From: Marinospirillum sp035271045 | Lineage (GTDB): Bacteria > Pseudomonadota > Gammaproteobacteria > Pseudomonadales > Halomonadaceae | Direction of reading: 5' to 3' | NCBI RefSeq assembly: GCF_035271045.1 | Contig: NZ_DATESC010000001.1 | Span: forward strand, 124,001-188,000 | Length of the DNA stretch: 64,000 nt | Shown: positions 25,544 through 33,766 of the stretch, piece by piece | Layout: each line of letters opens with the position of its first letter | How positions within the stretch are numbered: position 1 is the first letter of the stretch | Notes under the pieces: generated by a model | Databases searched by the model: none | The model's input: the letters and a program-made list of their open reading frames with translations, nothing else | Told to the model about the DNA's origin: nothing | Translations under genes and position numbers: made by a program

Positions 25544-26176
25544 TTACTCAGTTTTTTGTTTGAATTCACACAAGTCTTCGATTATACAGCTAAGGCATCG
25601 CGGTTTGCGTGCAATGCAAGTGTAACGTCCGTGTAAAATAAGCCAATGGTGAATGTCTTGTTTGAACTCAGCGGGAACGTGACGTAAAAGCTTTTGTTCA
25701 ACTTCGTCCACGTTTTTGCCCGTTGCAATGCCTGTGCGGTTGCTGACGCGAAAAATATGCGTATCCACAGCAATCGTCGGTTGCCCAAAAGCGGTATTTA
25801 ACACTACATTGGCGGTTTTGCGTCCTACACTTGGCAGCGCTTCCAGTGCTTGGCGGGTTTGCGGTACTTGACTGTTGTGTTGTTCGACTAAAATATGGCA
25901 AGTTTTTAAAAGGTTGGTGGCTTTGGTATTGAACAGACCAATGGTTTTTATATAACTTTTTAAGCCTTCTAACCCTAAATCTATCATCGCTTGCGGCGTG
26001 TTAGCTACTTTATATAATTGGTCGGTTGCCTTATTAACACTAACATCGGTCGCCTGTGCTGAAAGCAGTACCGCTGCTAGCAGTTCAAAGTTAGTGCTCC
26101 AGTTTAGCTCGGTCGTAGGATTGGGATTGGCTGCTTTTAGGCGACTAAAAATTTGATAACGTTTGTCTTTATTCAT
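25544..26176 (-). CDS. nth: Endonuclease III
   Basis: A 210-residue DNA glycosylase/AP lyase that removes oxidised pyrimidines. The helix-hairpin-helix 'LPSVGRKTANVVLN' contains the catalytic Lys120, and Asp138 is in 'IAVDTHIFRVSNRTG'. The [4Fe-4S] ligands are Cys187, Cys194, Cys197 and Cys203 (C-x6-C-x2-C-x5-C). With the ATG at 26176 these numbers are identical to those of E. coli Nth, which settles the start although the frame is open further upstream. It closes the rnf operon, as in E. coli rsx-nth. Confidence 0.97.
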   Translation of the reverse strand: MNKDKRYQIFSRLKAANPNPTTELNWSTNFELLAAVLLSAQATDVSVNKATDQLYKVANTPQAMIDLGLEGLKSYIKTIGLFNTKATNLLKTCHILVEQHNSQVPQTRQALEALPSVGRKTANVVLNTAFGQPTIAVDTHIFRVSNRTGIATGKNVDEVEQKLLRHVPAEFKQDIHHWLILHGRYTCIARKPRCLSCIIEDLCEFKQKTE

Positions 26177-26195
26177 AGCGAGTGGTTCTGCTTTA

Positions 26196-26933
26196 TTAGC
26201 TGGTAATACGCACGCGGCGGCTATTTTTTTCGGCGTTGTTTGTAGGCGCTTGGTCGCTGGCAATGATTTGCGGTTGAGCGCCTTCTTTTAGGTAATTATC
26301 AATTAAATTTTTACCGGCAATAATCAACCCCATGCCAAAAAAAGCCCCGGGTGGCAGCATTAAAATAAGTACTTGAAAATCAGTAAAAAAAGTAATTTGC
26401 CAGTTAGCTGCAATAGGACCAAACAGTAAATCCATACCACTAAACAGCGTACCTTGACCAAGCAGTTCACGCAGCGCCCCCAGCAGTAGCAATACCAGCG
26501 TAAAGCCTAGCCCCATCATAAACGCATCAACCAAAGCGGGTAGCGGCGGATGTTTAGCAGCAAAGGCATCGGCACGGCCTAAAATGGCGCAGTTGGTGAC
26601 GATGAGCGGAATAAAAATGCCTAAAATCTGATACAGCTCATAGGTGAAAGCTTGCATCAGTAGCTCAGCACAGGTAACAAAAGAAGCAATAATCATCACA
26701 AAAGCCGGTAAACGTACGCTGCTAGGAATATGGTTACGAATCAAGGATACCGAAAAGCTAGACCCCAGCAGCACTAGCAAAGTGACTAAACCTAATCCTA
26801 GTGCATTGACGACAGTACCTGTAACCGCCAGCAGCGGACAAAGCCCCAACAGTTGCACCAAAGCAGGATTATTATGCCACAAGCCATCCAGTGTAATGTT
26901 GCGGTAATTAATTGAGGTTGTTGAATTGTTCAT
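26196..26933 (-). CDS. rnfE: Rnf electron-transport complex subunit E
   Basis: A 245-residue membrane subunit with about six helices, homologous to RnfA/NqrD-type subunits that carry electrons across the membrane in the Rnf ion pump. Signatures are 'NPALVQLLGLCPLLAVT' with the conserved Cys and 'IFIPLIVTNCAILGRADAF' with the second Cys that is thought to help hold a membrane iron-sulfur centre. The hydrophilic tail (~35 residues) is longer than the core needs. It overlaps rnfG by 26 bases. Confidence 0.95.
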   Translation of the reverse strand: MNNSTTSINYRNITLDGLWHNNPALVQLLGLCPLLAVTGTVVNALGLGLVTLLVLLGSSFSVSLIRNHIPSSVRLPAFVMIIASFVTCAELLMQAFTYELYQILGIFIPLIVTNCAILGRADAFAAKHPPLPALVDAFMMGLGFTLVLLLLGALRELLGQGTLFSGMDLLFGPIAANWQITFFTDFQVLILMLPPGAFFGMGLIIAGKNLIDNYLKEGAQPQIIASDQAPTNNAEKNSRRVRITS

Positions 26934-27543
26934 TAGTCGTCTTTTGCCAAATCAAGCTGCGTTTAATCACATTAATAACGGCTCTGGGCGTAATGGTTGC
27001 GCCGGTAAATTGGTCGAAGTCGCCGCCGTCTTTTTTAACCGCCCAGCCGCGTTTGTCAGGATTGCTTAAACTGCGGTTAATAAACTGTTGCAGCCAGTCA
27101 GATTTACGCGCTTCAATGCGGTCGCCTAAACCAGGGGTTTCACGGTGGCTTACTATTCTAACTCCTTTAATTTCACCTTGCAGGCTTAGGGCGATTAATA
27201 AGTTAATAGCACCGCTGTAACCGTCTTTTGTTGTTAAGGGCAAAATAATTAGTGCCGGTTGGCCGTTTTTGGTAGCTAGATGCGCTGTAAACGGTTGTAG
27301 ATGCCCCAGTTGTGGCGCAGCTGCGAGTTGCAGCGGCTGGTTTAAATCTAGGTCGTATTCATTTTTAGGTGCAAGTTGATACAGCAGTTTAGCTTCAGCC
27401 TGGGCTAAATTTTTGCTAATGCGTTCGGCGGTTATTAGGCGTGTAAAACTCACGACTCCAGCAGTAATCACCGCAAAAATAACCAGCCCTACCACGCTTT
27501 GTTTAATGCTAGCTTTATAGCTAGGCGTATTGTTAGGCGTCAT
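26908..27543 (-). CDS. rnfG: Rnf electron-transport complex subunit G
   Basis: A 211-residue periplasm-facing flavoprotein subunit with one N-terminal helix (~17-36). The covalent FMN motif (S/T)GAT is 'FTGATITPRAV' (residues 179-189), where FMN is bound through a phosphoester to Thr. 'SHRETPGLGDRIE' is also conserved in RnfG/NqrC. Overlaps rnfD by four bases and rnfE by 26, consistent with coupled translation. Confidence 0.95.
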   Translation of the reverse strand: MTPNNTPSYKASIKQSVVGLVIFAVITAGVVSFTRLITAERISKNLAQAEAKLLYQLAPKNEYDLDLNQPLQLAAAPQLGHLQPFTAHLATKNGQPALIILPLTTKDGYSGAINLLIALSLQGEIKGVRIVSHRETPGLGDRIEARKSDWLQQFINRSLSNPDKRGWAVKKDGGDFDQFTGATITPRAVINVIKRSLIWQKTTNEQFNNLN

Positions 27544-28541
27544 TTTTTATGTCCATACACTCTGGGGCGAGTAACGTAGTCTAAGGCTGGCGCGGCAAAG
27601 TTCATCAGCAGCACCGCAAAAGCGATGCCGTCGGGGTAACTGCCCCAAGTGCGAATACTAATAACCAATAAACCAGCGCCTATCGCAAAGTAAATGCGCC
27701 CTTTAATGCTGGTCGCACCGCTAGCTGGGTCAGTTAGAATAAAAAATGCGGCAAAAACCGCCGAACCTGCTGCGAAATGTAACCAAGGCGCGGCATAGTG
27801 GCTGGTGTCGATGCCCCATAAAAAGGTACTAAAAACCAGCATTGTAGCGAAAAAAGCCAAAGGCAGTTGCCAGTTAATTAAACGTTTTACCACTAGGTAA
27901 CTGCCGCCTAACAACCAAGCCAGCGCAAGGTGGCTAGCAGTTTGCAGCACAGCAGGGTTAAGGGTCGCTGGGTTAATTACACGGGTCGATTGCCAGAATT
28001 CTTGTGCCATAAGCGTACCTTTATTGCGCCAAGCATCTAAAGCCGTTGCGCCGGTGATGGTATCAGCGCCTTGCAAGCTATTAAACCAGCTTAAATCGTC
28101 AGCGTTAAAAGGCATTGGCCATAAAGTCATCGGTAGTGGGAAGCTAATCAGTAAAAAAGCATAAGCAGTCATGGCAGGGTTAAAAGGGTTTTGCCCCAAA
28201 CCACCAAATAAATGCTTACCGATGAGTAAAGCAAATAACGCACCACTAACTGGAATCCACCAAGGGGCGCTGGCAGGCAAACACACGGCTAATAATAAAC
28301 CTGTTAATAATGCTGAATAATCATGCAAAGCTGCAAAGCTGCGTTTTCTTAATTTAAGCACTAAAGCTTCTGCAACCAGTGCTGTGCTACACGCCAGTAA
28401 AATGTTGAACAGCACGCCTAAACCAAAAAAATAGCTAAGTGTTAACACCCCAGGAATACACGCCAGCATAACCTGTTGCATAACCCAACGCGTGCTGCTG
28501 TTGCCATGTGCGTGAGAGGCATTGAATTGCATTGAGGTCAT
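27540..28541 (-). CDS. rnfD: Rnf electron-transport complex subunit D
   Basis: A 333-residue polytopic subunit, homologous to NqrB, that carries covalent FMN and takes part in ion translocation. The FMN attachment motif is seen as 'ADTITGATALDAW' (~150-162), and 'FGGLGQNPFNPAMTAYAFL' is the conserved helix signature. A second SGAT ('DPASGATSIKG') lies near the C-terminal conserved region 'ILTDPASGATS'. Overlaps rnfC by four bases. Confidence 0.95.
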   Translation of the reverse strand: MTSMQFNASHAHGNSSTRWVMQQVMLACIPGVLTLSYFFGLGVLFNILLACSTALVAEALVLKLRKRSFAALHDYSALLTGLLLAVCLPASAPWWIPVSGALFALLIGKHLFGGLGQNPFNPAMTAYAFLLISFPLPMTLWPMPFNADDLSWFNSLQGADTITGATALDAWRNKGTLMAQEFWQSTRVINPATLNPAVLQTASHLALAWLLGGSYLVVKRLINWQLPLAFFATMLVFSTFLWGIDTSHYAAPWLHFAAGSAVFAAFFILTDPASGATSIKGRIYFAIGAGLLVISIRTWGSYPDGIAFAVLLMNFAAPALDYVTRPRVYGHKK

Positions 28542-30214
28542 TGACTGATTGCCTGTACGTTTTCTGTTGTAATTGCTGCAATGGCTTCTGCTGCTAATCG
28601 AGCTTCAGCTTTGGTCAATTGTTCTCTGGCTTTATCAATTTTTACTAATTGCTCGTAAATTTGTTCAGGGGTGGCATCAATATTTACTTCTAAATTACTC
28701 AAGGTTTTTTCAGCTTTTTTAACTGAAACACTTGCTGCAGCGATGGCGGTTTTTAGTTGTTTAAGCTTGGTGTTATCTGCGCCTGTGGTTATTGGCGCTT
28801 TTCTGACCGCTGCTAGCCGTGCCGTGGCTTCTGCTCTGGCTTGACGTTTGGCTTCTTTTTCTAAGGCTTCTTTTGCTAAACGGGCATTACGCGCTTCAAA
28901 GCGTTGTTTAGCGTGCTCGGCTTGTTTCGTTGTCGCTTGTATTTGGCGCAGTTCGGCTTTGGCATGGCGATAATACTGCACCAGCGGAATGGCGCTAGGG
29001 CAAACCCACGCGCAAGCACCGCATTCAATGCAGTCAAATAACTGTTGGTAAGCGGCTTGTTGGTAAGCTTGGTGTGCTGAATAAAAATACAGTTGCTGAG
29101 GCAATAATTGGGCTGGGCAAACGGTTTCACATTGCCCGCAGCGAATGCAAGGCTGTTCTGCAGCAGGTAACGGTAGTTCTGTTGCTGTGGGTATTAACAA
29201 GCAGTTAGTGGTTTTATTAATGGCGTAATCGTTTGAATCTAAAGTGAAGCCCATCATTGGGCCACCAACAATAACACGGCTAGCCTGTCCAGCATTAACG
29301 CCTGCTTCGTTTAATAATTGGCTAAGAGGTGTGCCGATTCTTACCCAGTAATTGGCCGGCTTACCAACGGCTAGACCAGTTACGGTAACTAGGCGCTTAA
29401 TTAATGGTTGCCCTAAAACGATGGCTGAATAAAGGGCGTAAAGTGTGCCAACGTTATGACACAAAATGCCAATAGTTAAAGGTAATTCACCGCTGGGTAC
29501 TTCGTCGCCAGTTAGCAGTTGAATCAGCTGTTTTTCACCGCCAGAAGGGTAGCGGGTGGGCACAATGCAAATGCTTAGTTGGTCTTGTAAAGGGTGTTCT
29601 TTAAGGGCAATTTCTAAGGCTTGAATGGCTTCGGGTTTGTTGTCTTCGATGCCTAGTAAAATTTGTTCAGGTTTAAGTAACTGCTGCAAAATAGCGATGC
29701 CTTCCAAAATTTCATGGGCATGGGTTTGCAGCAGTAAATCATCGGCGGTGATGTAAGGTTCGCATTCAGCAGCGTTAATAATTAAGGTGCTGACCTTGTT
29801 GTAAGCAGCCTGAATTTTAACGGCGCTAGGAAAGCCAGCGCCGCCTAAGCCCACTAAACCTGCTTGTTGAATAATCGCTAACAACTGTTCATCGCTGGCT
29901 TTGCGCCAGTTAGCTAATTTTAGGTGGTTAAAAGGCGTGTCTTGTCCGTCGCTGTTGATAATAATTGACGGCATAAGCGCCACCACTTCGCCACTAATAC
30001 TGGTATGCAGTTGTGTAAAAGTGCTGCTGGCAATTAATTGCCCAGTTTTTACCTTGTCACCGATAGCAACGATTGCCTCTAAGTCTGCTGTTAGCGGTAA
30101 AACCACTTGCTTAGGCAGGTCAGCGGTTTGTATGGGTGATTTGGAAGACAGGTGTTTATGTTCAGGGGGTTGAATACCACCGTGAAAACGGCGCGTAATT
30201 TGAATGCGCGTCAT
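28538..30214 (-). CDS. rnfC: Rnf electron-transport complex subunit C
   Basis: A 558-residue peripheral subunit thought to accept electrons from NADH and hold FMN and iron-sulfur clusters. The flavin/NADH region has 'GLVGLGGAGFPSAVK' and 'ITADDLLLQTHAHEI'. Two ferredoxin motifs follow: 'CIRCGQCETVCP' and 'CIECGACAWVCPSAIP' (residues ~360-410). The last ~130 residues are a charged Ala/Lys/Glu-rich helical extension, as in E. coli RsxC but shorter. Located between rnfB and rnfD. Confidence 0.95.
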   Translation of the reverse strand: MTRIQITRRFHGGIQPPEHKHLSSKSPIQTADLPKQVVLPLTADLEAIVAIGDKVKTGQLIASSTFTQLHTSISGEVVALMPSIIINSDGQDTPFNHLKLANWRKASDEQLLAIIQQAGLVGLGGAGFPSAVKIQAAYNKVSTLIINAAECEPYITADDLLLQTHAHEILEGIAILQQLLKPEQILLGIEDNKPEAIQALEIALKEHPLQDQLSICIVPTRYPSGGEKQLIQLLTGDEVPSGELPLTIGILCHNVGTLYALYSAIVLGQPLIKRLVTVTGLAVGKPANYWVRIGTPLSQLLNEAGVNAGQASRVIVGGPMMGFTLDSNDYAINKTTNCLLIPTATELPLPAAEQPCIRCGQCETVCPAQLLPQQLYFYSAHQAYQQAAYQQLFDCIECGACAWVCPSAIPLVQYYRHAKAELRQIQATTKQAEHAKQRFEARNARLAKEALEKEAKRQARAEATARLAAVRKAPITTGADNTKLKQLKTAIAAASVSVKKAEKTLSNLEVNIDATPEQIYEQLVKIDKAREQLTKAEARLAAEAIAAITTENVQAISQ

Positions 30215-30216
30215 GG

Positions 30217-30747
30217 CTAAGTTTGCTCTCGATTAATGTTGGTGATATTCAAGGTTACAGGTAGCATATCAATGCAATCCACGGGGCAGGGTTCGACGCA
30301 TAAATCACAGCCAGTACACTCATCAACAATCACAGTGTGCATTAGTTTAGCCGCGCCCAAAATAGCATCGACTGGGCAAGCTTGAATGCATTTGGTGCAA
30401 CCGATGCACTCGTCTTCTCTTATATAGGCAACACGCTTAACACTGCTGCTGGTGTCTTCGGCATCCAATGGCAGCGGTTCACGGCCTAATAAATCGGCTA
30501 AAGCCTGAATGGTACTTTCGCCACCGGGTGGGCAGCGGTTAATGGCTTCGCCTTTCGCTATGGCGGCAGCATAGGGTTTACAGCCAGGGTGTCCGCATTG
30601 CCCGCACTGGGTTTGGGGCAGCAGCGCATCAATTTGTTCTACTAAAGGATCGCCTTCAACGTGAAAGCGCACTTGGGCATAGCCTAGCAGTAAGCCGATA
30701 ACTAATGCCAAGAGGCTTAGTGCAAAAATAGCGGTGATTAAACTCAT
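30217..30747 (-). CDS. rnfB: Rnf electron-transport complex subunit B
   Basis: A 176-residue iron-sulfur subunit with an N-terminal membrane anchor (~3-22). A four-cysteine Fe-S domain follows ('CGQCGHPGCKPYA' plus 'NRCPPGG'), then two ferredoxin clusters, 'CIGCTKCIQACP' and 'CTGCDLCVEPCP'. It relays electrons inside the Rnf complex. Length is that of the short gammaproteobacterial form. Confidence 0.96.
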   Translation of the reverse strand: MSLITAIFALSLLALVIGLLLGYAQVRFHVEGDPLVEQIDALLPQTQCGQCGHPGCKPYAAAIAKGEAINRCPPGGESTIQALADLLGREPLPLDAEDTSSSVKRVAYIREDECIGCTKCIQACPVDAILGAAKLMHTVIVDECTGCDLCVEPCPVDCIDMLPVTLNITNINREQT

Positions 30748-30757
30748 AAGCTAAAAC

Positions 30758-31339
30758 TCACAACTGCACCATGCCAGTAAAACCCATAAAAGCCAGCGAC
30801 ATTAAGCCAGCAGTAATCATGGCAACGGCAGCACCTTGGAAGGGTTTAGGAATGTCGGCAAAAACTAAGCGTTCACGCATGGCAGCAAAACAAACCAGCA
30901 CTAAAGCAAAACCCAGCCCCGCACCCAGCCCATAAAGAATGGCTTGTACAAAAGTTTGCTCTTGCTTAATGGATAACAGTGCTACACCCAATACCGCGCA
31001 GTTAGTGGTAATCAGCGGCAAAAAAATACCCAACACTTGGTACAGCAGAGGCGAAGTTTTATGCACGACCATTTCGGTAAACTGCACCACGGCTGCAATC
31101 ATAATAATAAAGCTGATGGTGCGAAGGTATTCTAATTCTAGCGGGGCTAATAGACCGTAATACACTAGATGACTAAGCCCTGAAGAAAGCGTTAGTACAA
31201 AAGTGGTTGCCAGTGACATTCCTAATGCAGAATCAAGTTTGTTGGAAACGCCCATAAAGGGGCAAAGCCCAAGAAACTGCACTAGCACAAAGTTATTTAC
31301 CAGTAGGCTACTGATTAAAATGAGTAAGTATTCGGTCAT
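30758..31339 (-). CDS. rnfA: Rnf electron-transport complex subunit A
   Basis: A 193-residue membrane subunit with six helices, first gene of rnfABCDGE-nth. Signatures are 'NFVLVQFLGLCPFMGVSNK' and 'IFLPLITTNCAVLGVALL', each with the conserved Cys. It is the partner of RnfE. In E. coli the homologous Rsx complex keeps SoxR reduced; in marine bacteria Rnf couples ferredoxin and NAD to ion flux. The role here cannot be decided from sequence. Confidence 0.96.
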   Translation of the reverse strand: MTEYLLILISSLLVNNFVLVQFLGLCPFMGVSNKLDSALGMSLATTFVLTLSSGLSHLVYYGLLAPLELEYLRTISFIIMIAAVVQFTEMVVHKTSPLLYQVLGIFLPLITTNCAVLGVALLSIKQEQTFVQAILYGLGAGLGFALVLVCFAAMRERLVFADIPKPFQGAAVAMITAGLMSLAFMGFTGMVQL

Positions 31340-31370
31340 TTATTCCGCTTTAAATGGCTAAATGGACGAG

Positions 31371-31376
31371 ATTATA
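31371..31376 (-). promoter_or_regulatory. Probable -10 box of the rnf operon
   Basis: On the minus strand TATAAT (31371-31376) lies 31 bases ahead of the rnfA start. No good -35 box is seen 16-18 bases upstream, so activation by a regulator is possible. The rest of the 243-base gap to the chemoreceptor gene shows no other feature I recognise. Confidence 0.45.
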
Positions 31377-31582
31377 ACTTGATTGCTACTACCAAGAGTA
31401 GGTGTCAGACTGCCGCAGAGCAGTTAGGATGGATTTTACTGGTCATACGCTAGTATTTAAAGCGCATTTTCAATGCAGTATCTTGATAAAAAAGGCATAA
31501 TTTCAAAATTAGGCTGATTGGACTAAAAATGCTAAGAATTTTACAGGCAAGTAAACACCTTTAATTTGAGGTTATTAGGGTC

Positions 31583-33316
31583 ATGTTATTAAGAAAGCTA
31601 AAGATAAATCACCGTATTCGGATCATTAACCTGCTGGCGGTATTGGGAATGCTGGCTATTTTGGTATTAGCGCTTAATCGTCAATACCAAGACATGGAGA
31701 ATGAAAAGCTACAACAAGTTTCTAACATGATAGATTCTGCAGGCAGTATTATTGCTGGCTATCAAAAATTAGTGCGTGAAGGGCAGCTAAGTGAGGCGGT
31801 TGCTAAGCAAGAAGCACTCAAGCGTATCTCAGACATTCTTTATGGACCTGATAAAGATTATGTTTTTGTATTTGACCGTGAAGGCACAACGTTGGCGCAC
31901 CCAACGGTTGAGTTACGCGGTAAAAATTTAATAAACCTTCAAGATGTGAATGGTGTGCAGTTGGTGCGTGAAATGATTCAAGGCTCGCTGCAAAATGGTT
32001 CTGTTGTGGTGCGTTATCATTGGCCGCGAGTAGGTAACGATCAACAGATACCCAAAATTTCTTATGCACGTTTAAATGCTGACTGGCAATGGATTTTAGC
32101 AACAGGCATTTACGTTGATGACTTAAATGCCATGTTTATGGAAAGCTTAATCGCTTTGGGTAGCATTGCTTTGGTTCTTTTGGCATTTATGTTAACCATA
32201 GGTGTCATGATTGGTCGTTCTATTATTAGTCCCATTAAAGAAACGGCTAATGCGTTGCGTGAAATTAGTAGTGGTGATGGTGATTTAACGGTGCGTTTAG
32301 ATGCCCAAGGTAACGATGAAATTACGGCACTAACTTCACACTTCAACGTGTTTGTTAGCAAAATCGAATCCTTAGTCTCTGATATTAAATTATCGGTTGG
32401 GGCTATTAATATTGCTGCACAAGAAATTGCAGCGGGTAATTCAGATTTGTCGCAGCGTACCGAAGAGCAAGCTGCAAGCCTAGAAGAAACGGCTTCAAGC
32501 TTAGAGGAATTGACGTCTACTGTGCGTCAAAATGCAGATAATGCACATCAAGCAAATCAATTGTCACAAGAAGCCAGTAGTATTGCTGCTGAAGGTGGAG
32601 AACGCGCCCAGCAAGTTGTTTTAACTATGGGAAGAATCAGTGCTAGCTCGAATAAAATTGCAGAGATTACCAATTTAATTGACAGCATTGCTTTTCAGAC
32701 CAATATTTTAGCTTTAAATGCGGCTGTAGAAGCGGCGCGTGCGGGTGAACAGGGTCGAGGCTTTGCCGTTGTTGCTGGTGAAGTGCGTACTTTAGCGCAG
32801 CGTTCAGCCGCAGCCGCCAAAGAAATTAACGAACTGATTACTGAATCAGTCGAAACGGTTGGTTTGGGCAGTAAATTAGTGCATCAAACGGGTGAAACCA
32901 TTGAAAAGATTGTTGTTTCTGTACGCCGTGTAACAGACTTGATGGGTGAGATTTCTGCCGCTTCTGACGAGCAAAGTCAAGGCATTGAGCAGGTAAATCA
33001 AGCTGTTATTCAAATGGATGATGTGACTCAGCAAAATGCTGCGCTCGTTGAAGAAGCGGCTGCGGCTGCTGAATCATTAGAAGAGCAGTCTGAAGCATTG
33101 AGTGATGCCGTTTCTTTATTTAAGGTGAGTGGGCAAAGTCAAGTTTCATCTAAATCGGTGCCACATATAGCTGCTGTTCCCACGAATACACGTAAAACAG
33201 CACCTGTTAATCGTGGTTCTGCTAAAAAAATGGCGACCAAGCCTACACCCACCCGTCGTTTAACGCCGCCTATTCCTAAGCGTGCGGATGATGATGATGA
33301 ATGGGAAGCATTTTAA
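31583..33316 (+). CDS. Methyl-accepting chemotaxis protein, single-Cache sensor, C-terminal EWEAF
   Basis: A 577-residue chemoreceptor, first gene of the che operon. TM1 is at ~17-34. A periplasmic single Cache domain (sCache_2 type) contains 'DYVFVFDREGTTLAHP' and 'YARLNADWQWILATGIY'. TM2 is at ~189-212, then HAMP and the signalling domain with tip 'FQTNILALNAAVEAARAG'. A Pro/Thr/Lys-rich linker leads to the terminal 'DDDEWEAF', which resembles the NWETF docking peptide for CheR/CheB. sCache_2 receptors commonly sense small organic acids; the ligand is unknown. Confidence 0.92.
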   Translation: MLLRKLKINHRIRIINLLAVLGMLAILVLALNRQYQDMENEKLQQVSNMIDSAGSIIAGYQKLVREGQLSEAVAKQEALKRISDILYGPDKDYVFVFDREGTTLAHPTVELRGKNLINLQDVNGVQLVREMIQGSLQNGSVVVRYHWPRVGNDQQIPKISYARLNADWQWILATGIYVDDLNAMFMESLIALGSIALVLLAFMLTIGVMIGRSIISPIKETANALREISSGDGDLTVRLDAQGNDEITALTSHFNVFVSKIESLVSDIKLSVGAINIAAQEIAAGNSDLSQRTEEQAASLEETASSLEELTSTVRQNADNAHQANQLSQEASSIAAEGGERAQQVVLTMGRISASSNKIAEITNLIDSIAFQTNILALNAAVEAARAGEQGRGFAVVAGEVRTLAQRSAAAAKEINELITESVETVGLGSKLVHQTGETIEKIVVSVRRVTDLMGEISAASDEQSQGIEQVNQAVIQMDDVTQQNAALVEEAAAAAESLEEQSEALSDAVSLFKVSGQSQVSSKSVPHIAAVPTNTRKTAPVNRGSAKKMATKPTPTRRLTPPIPKRADDDDEWEAF

Positions 33317-33364
33317 TTTTTTATAAATAATTTTGTTATAAATAAGTTTGGAGATTAAGGTTTT

Positions 33365-33730
33365 ATGGCTAAAACAATTCTGGCTGTTGATGATTCGGCT
33401 TCTATTCGTCAAATGGTATCTTTCACGTTGAAAGGTGCAGGTTATACGGTGGTCGAAGCCAATGATGGTGTTCAAGGTTTACAAAAAGCTAAGACGGGTC
33501 GTTTTGATTTGGTATTAACCGATCAAAATATGCCTAATATGGATGGTTTAACACTCATTAAAAGTTTGCGTGCTTTACCTGCGTACAGTCGTACACCGAT
33601 TTTAGTATTAACCACTGAAGCAGGTGATGCTATGAAGCAACAAGGCCGTGCAGCAGGTGCTACAGGTTGGCTGGTTAAGCCTTTTGATCCTCAAAAACTG
33701 ATTGATGTTGTTAAAAAAGTTATTGGTTAA
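33365..33730 (+). CDS. cheY: Chemotaxis response regulator CheY
   Basis: A 121-residue single-domain receiver. The acidic pair is Asp9-Asp10, the phosphorylation site is Asp53 in 'VLTDQNMPNMDG', the switch Thr is in 'VLTTEAGD' (~84) and the conserved Lys is Lys105 in 'VKPFDP'. Phosphorylated by CheA, it would bind the flagellar switch or another output. It is the only free-standing CheY in the operon. Confidence 0.95.
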   Translation: MAKTILAVDDSASIRQMVSFTLKGAGYTVVEANDGVQGLQKAKTGRFDLVLTDQNMPNMDGLTLIKSLRALPAYSRTPILVLTTEAGDAMKQQGRAAGATGWLVKPFDPQKLIDVVKKVIG

Positions 33731-33766
33731 TTTGCTACTTATCAGTTTAAAGAAGAGGTCCGATTT

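Noticed and set aside
26177..26263. 29-codon upstream extension of nth
   Set aside because: It overlaps rnfE; with the ATG at 26176 all catalytic and Fe-S residues have the E. coli numbers.
28876..29130. Minus-strand frame inside rnfC, and similar long shadow frames elsewhere (26644-26907, 34399-34674, 37540-37755, 24305-24505)
   Set aside because: They lie entirely within well-supported genes in other frames and show no family motif.
31340..31582. FliA promoter for the first receptor of the che operon
   Set aside because: I looked for TAAA-N15-G(C/T)CGA in this gap and found no acceptable match.
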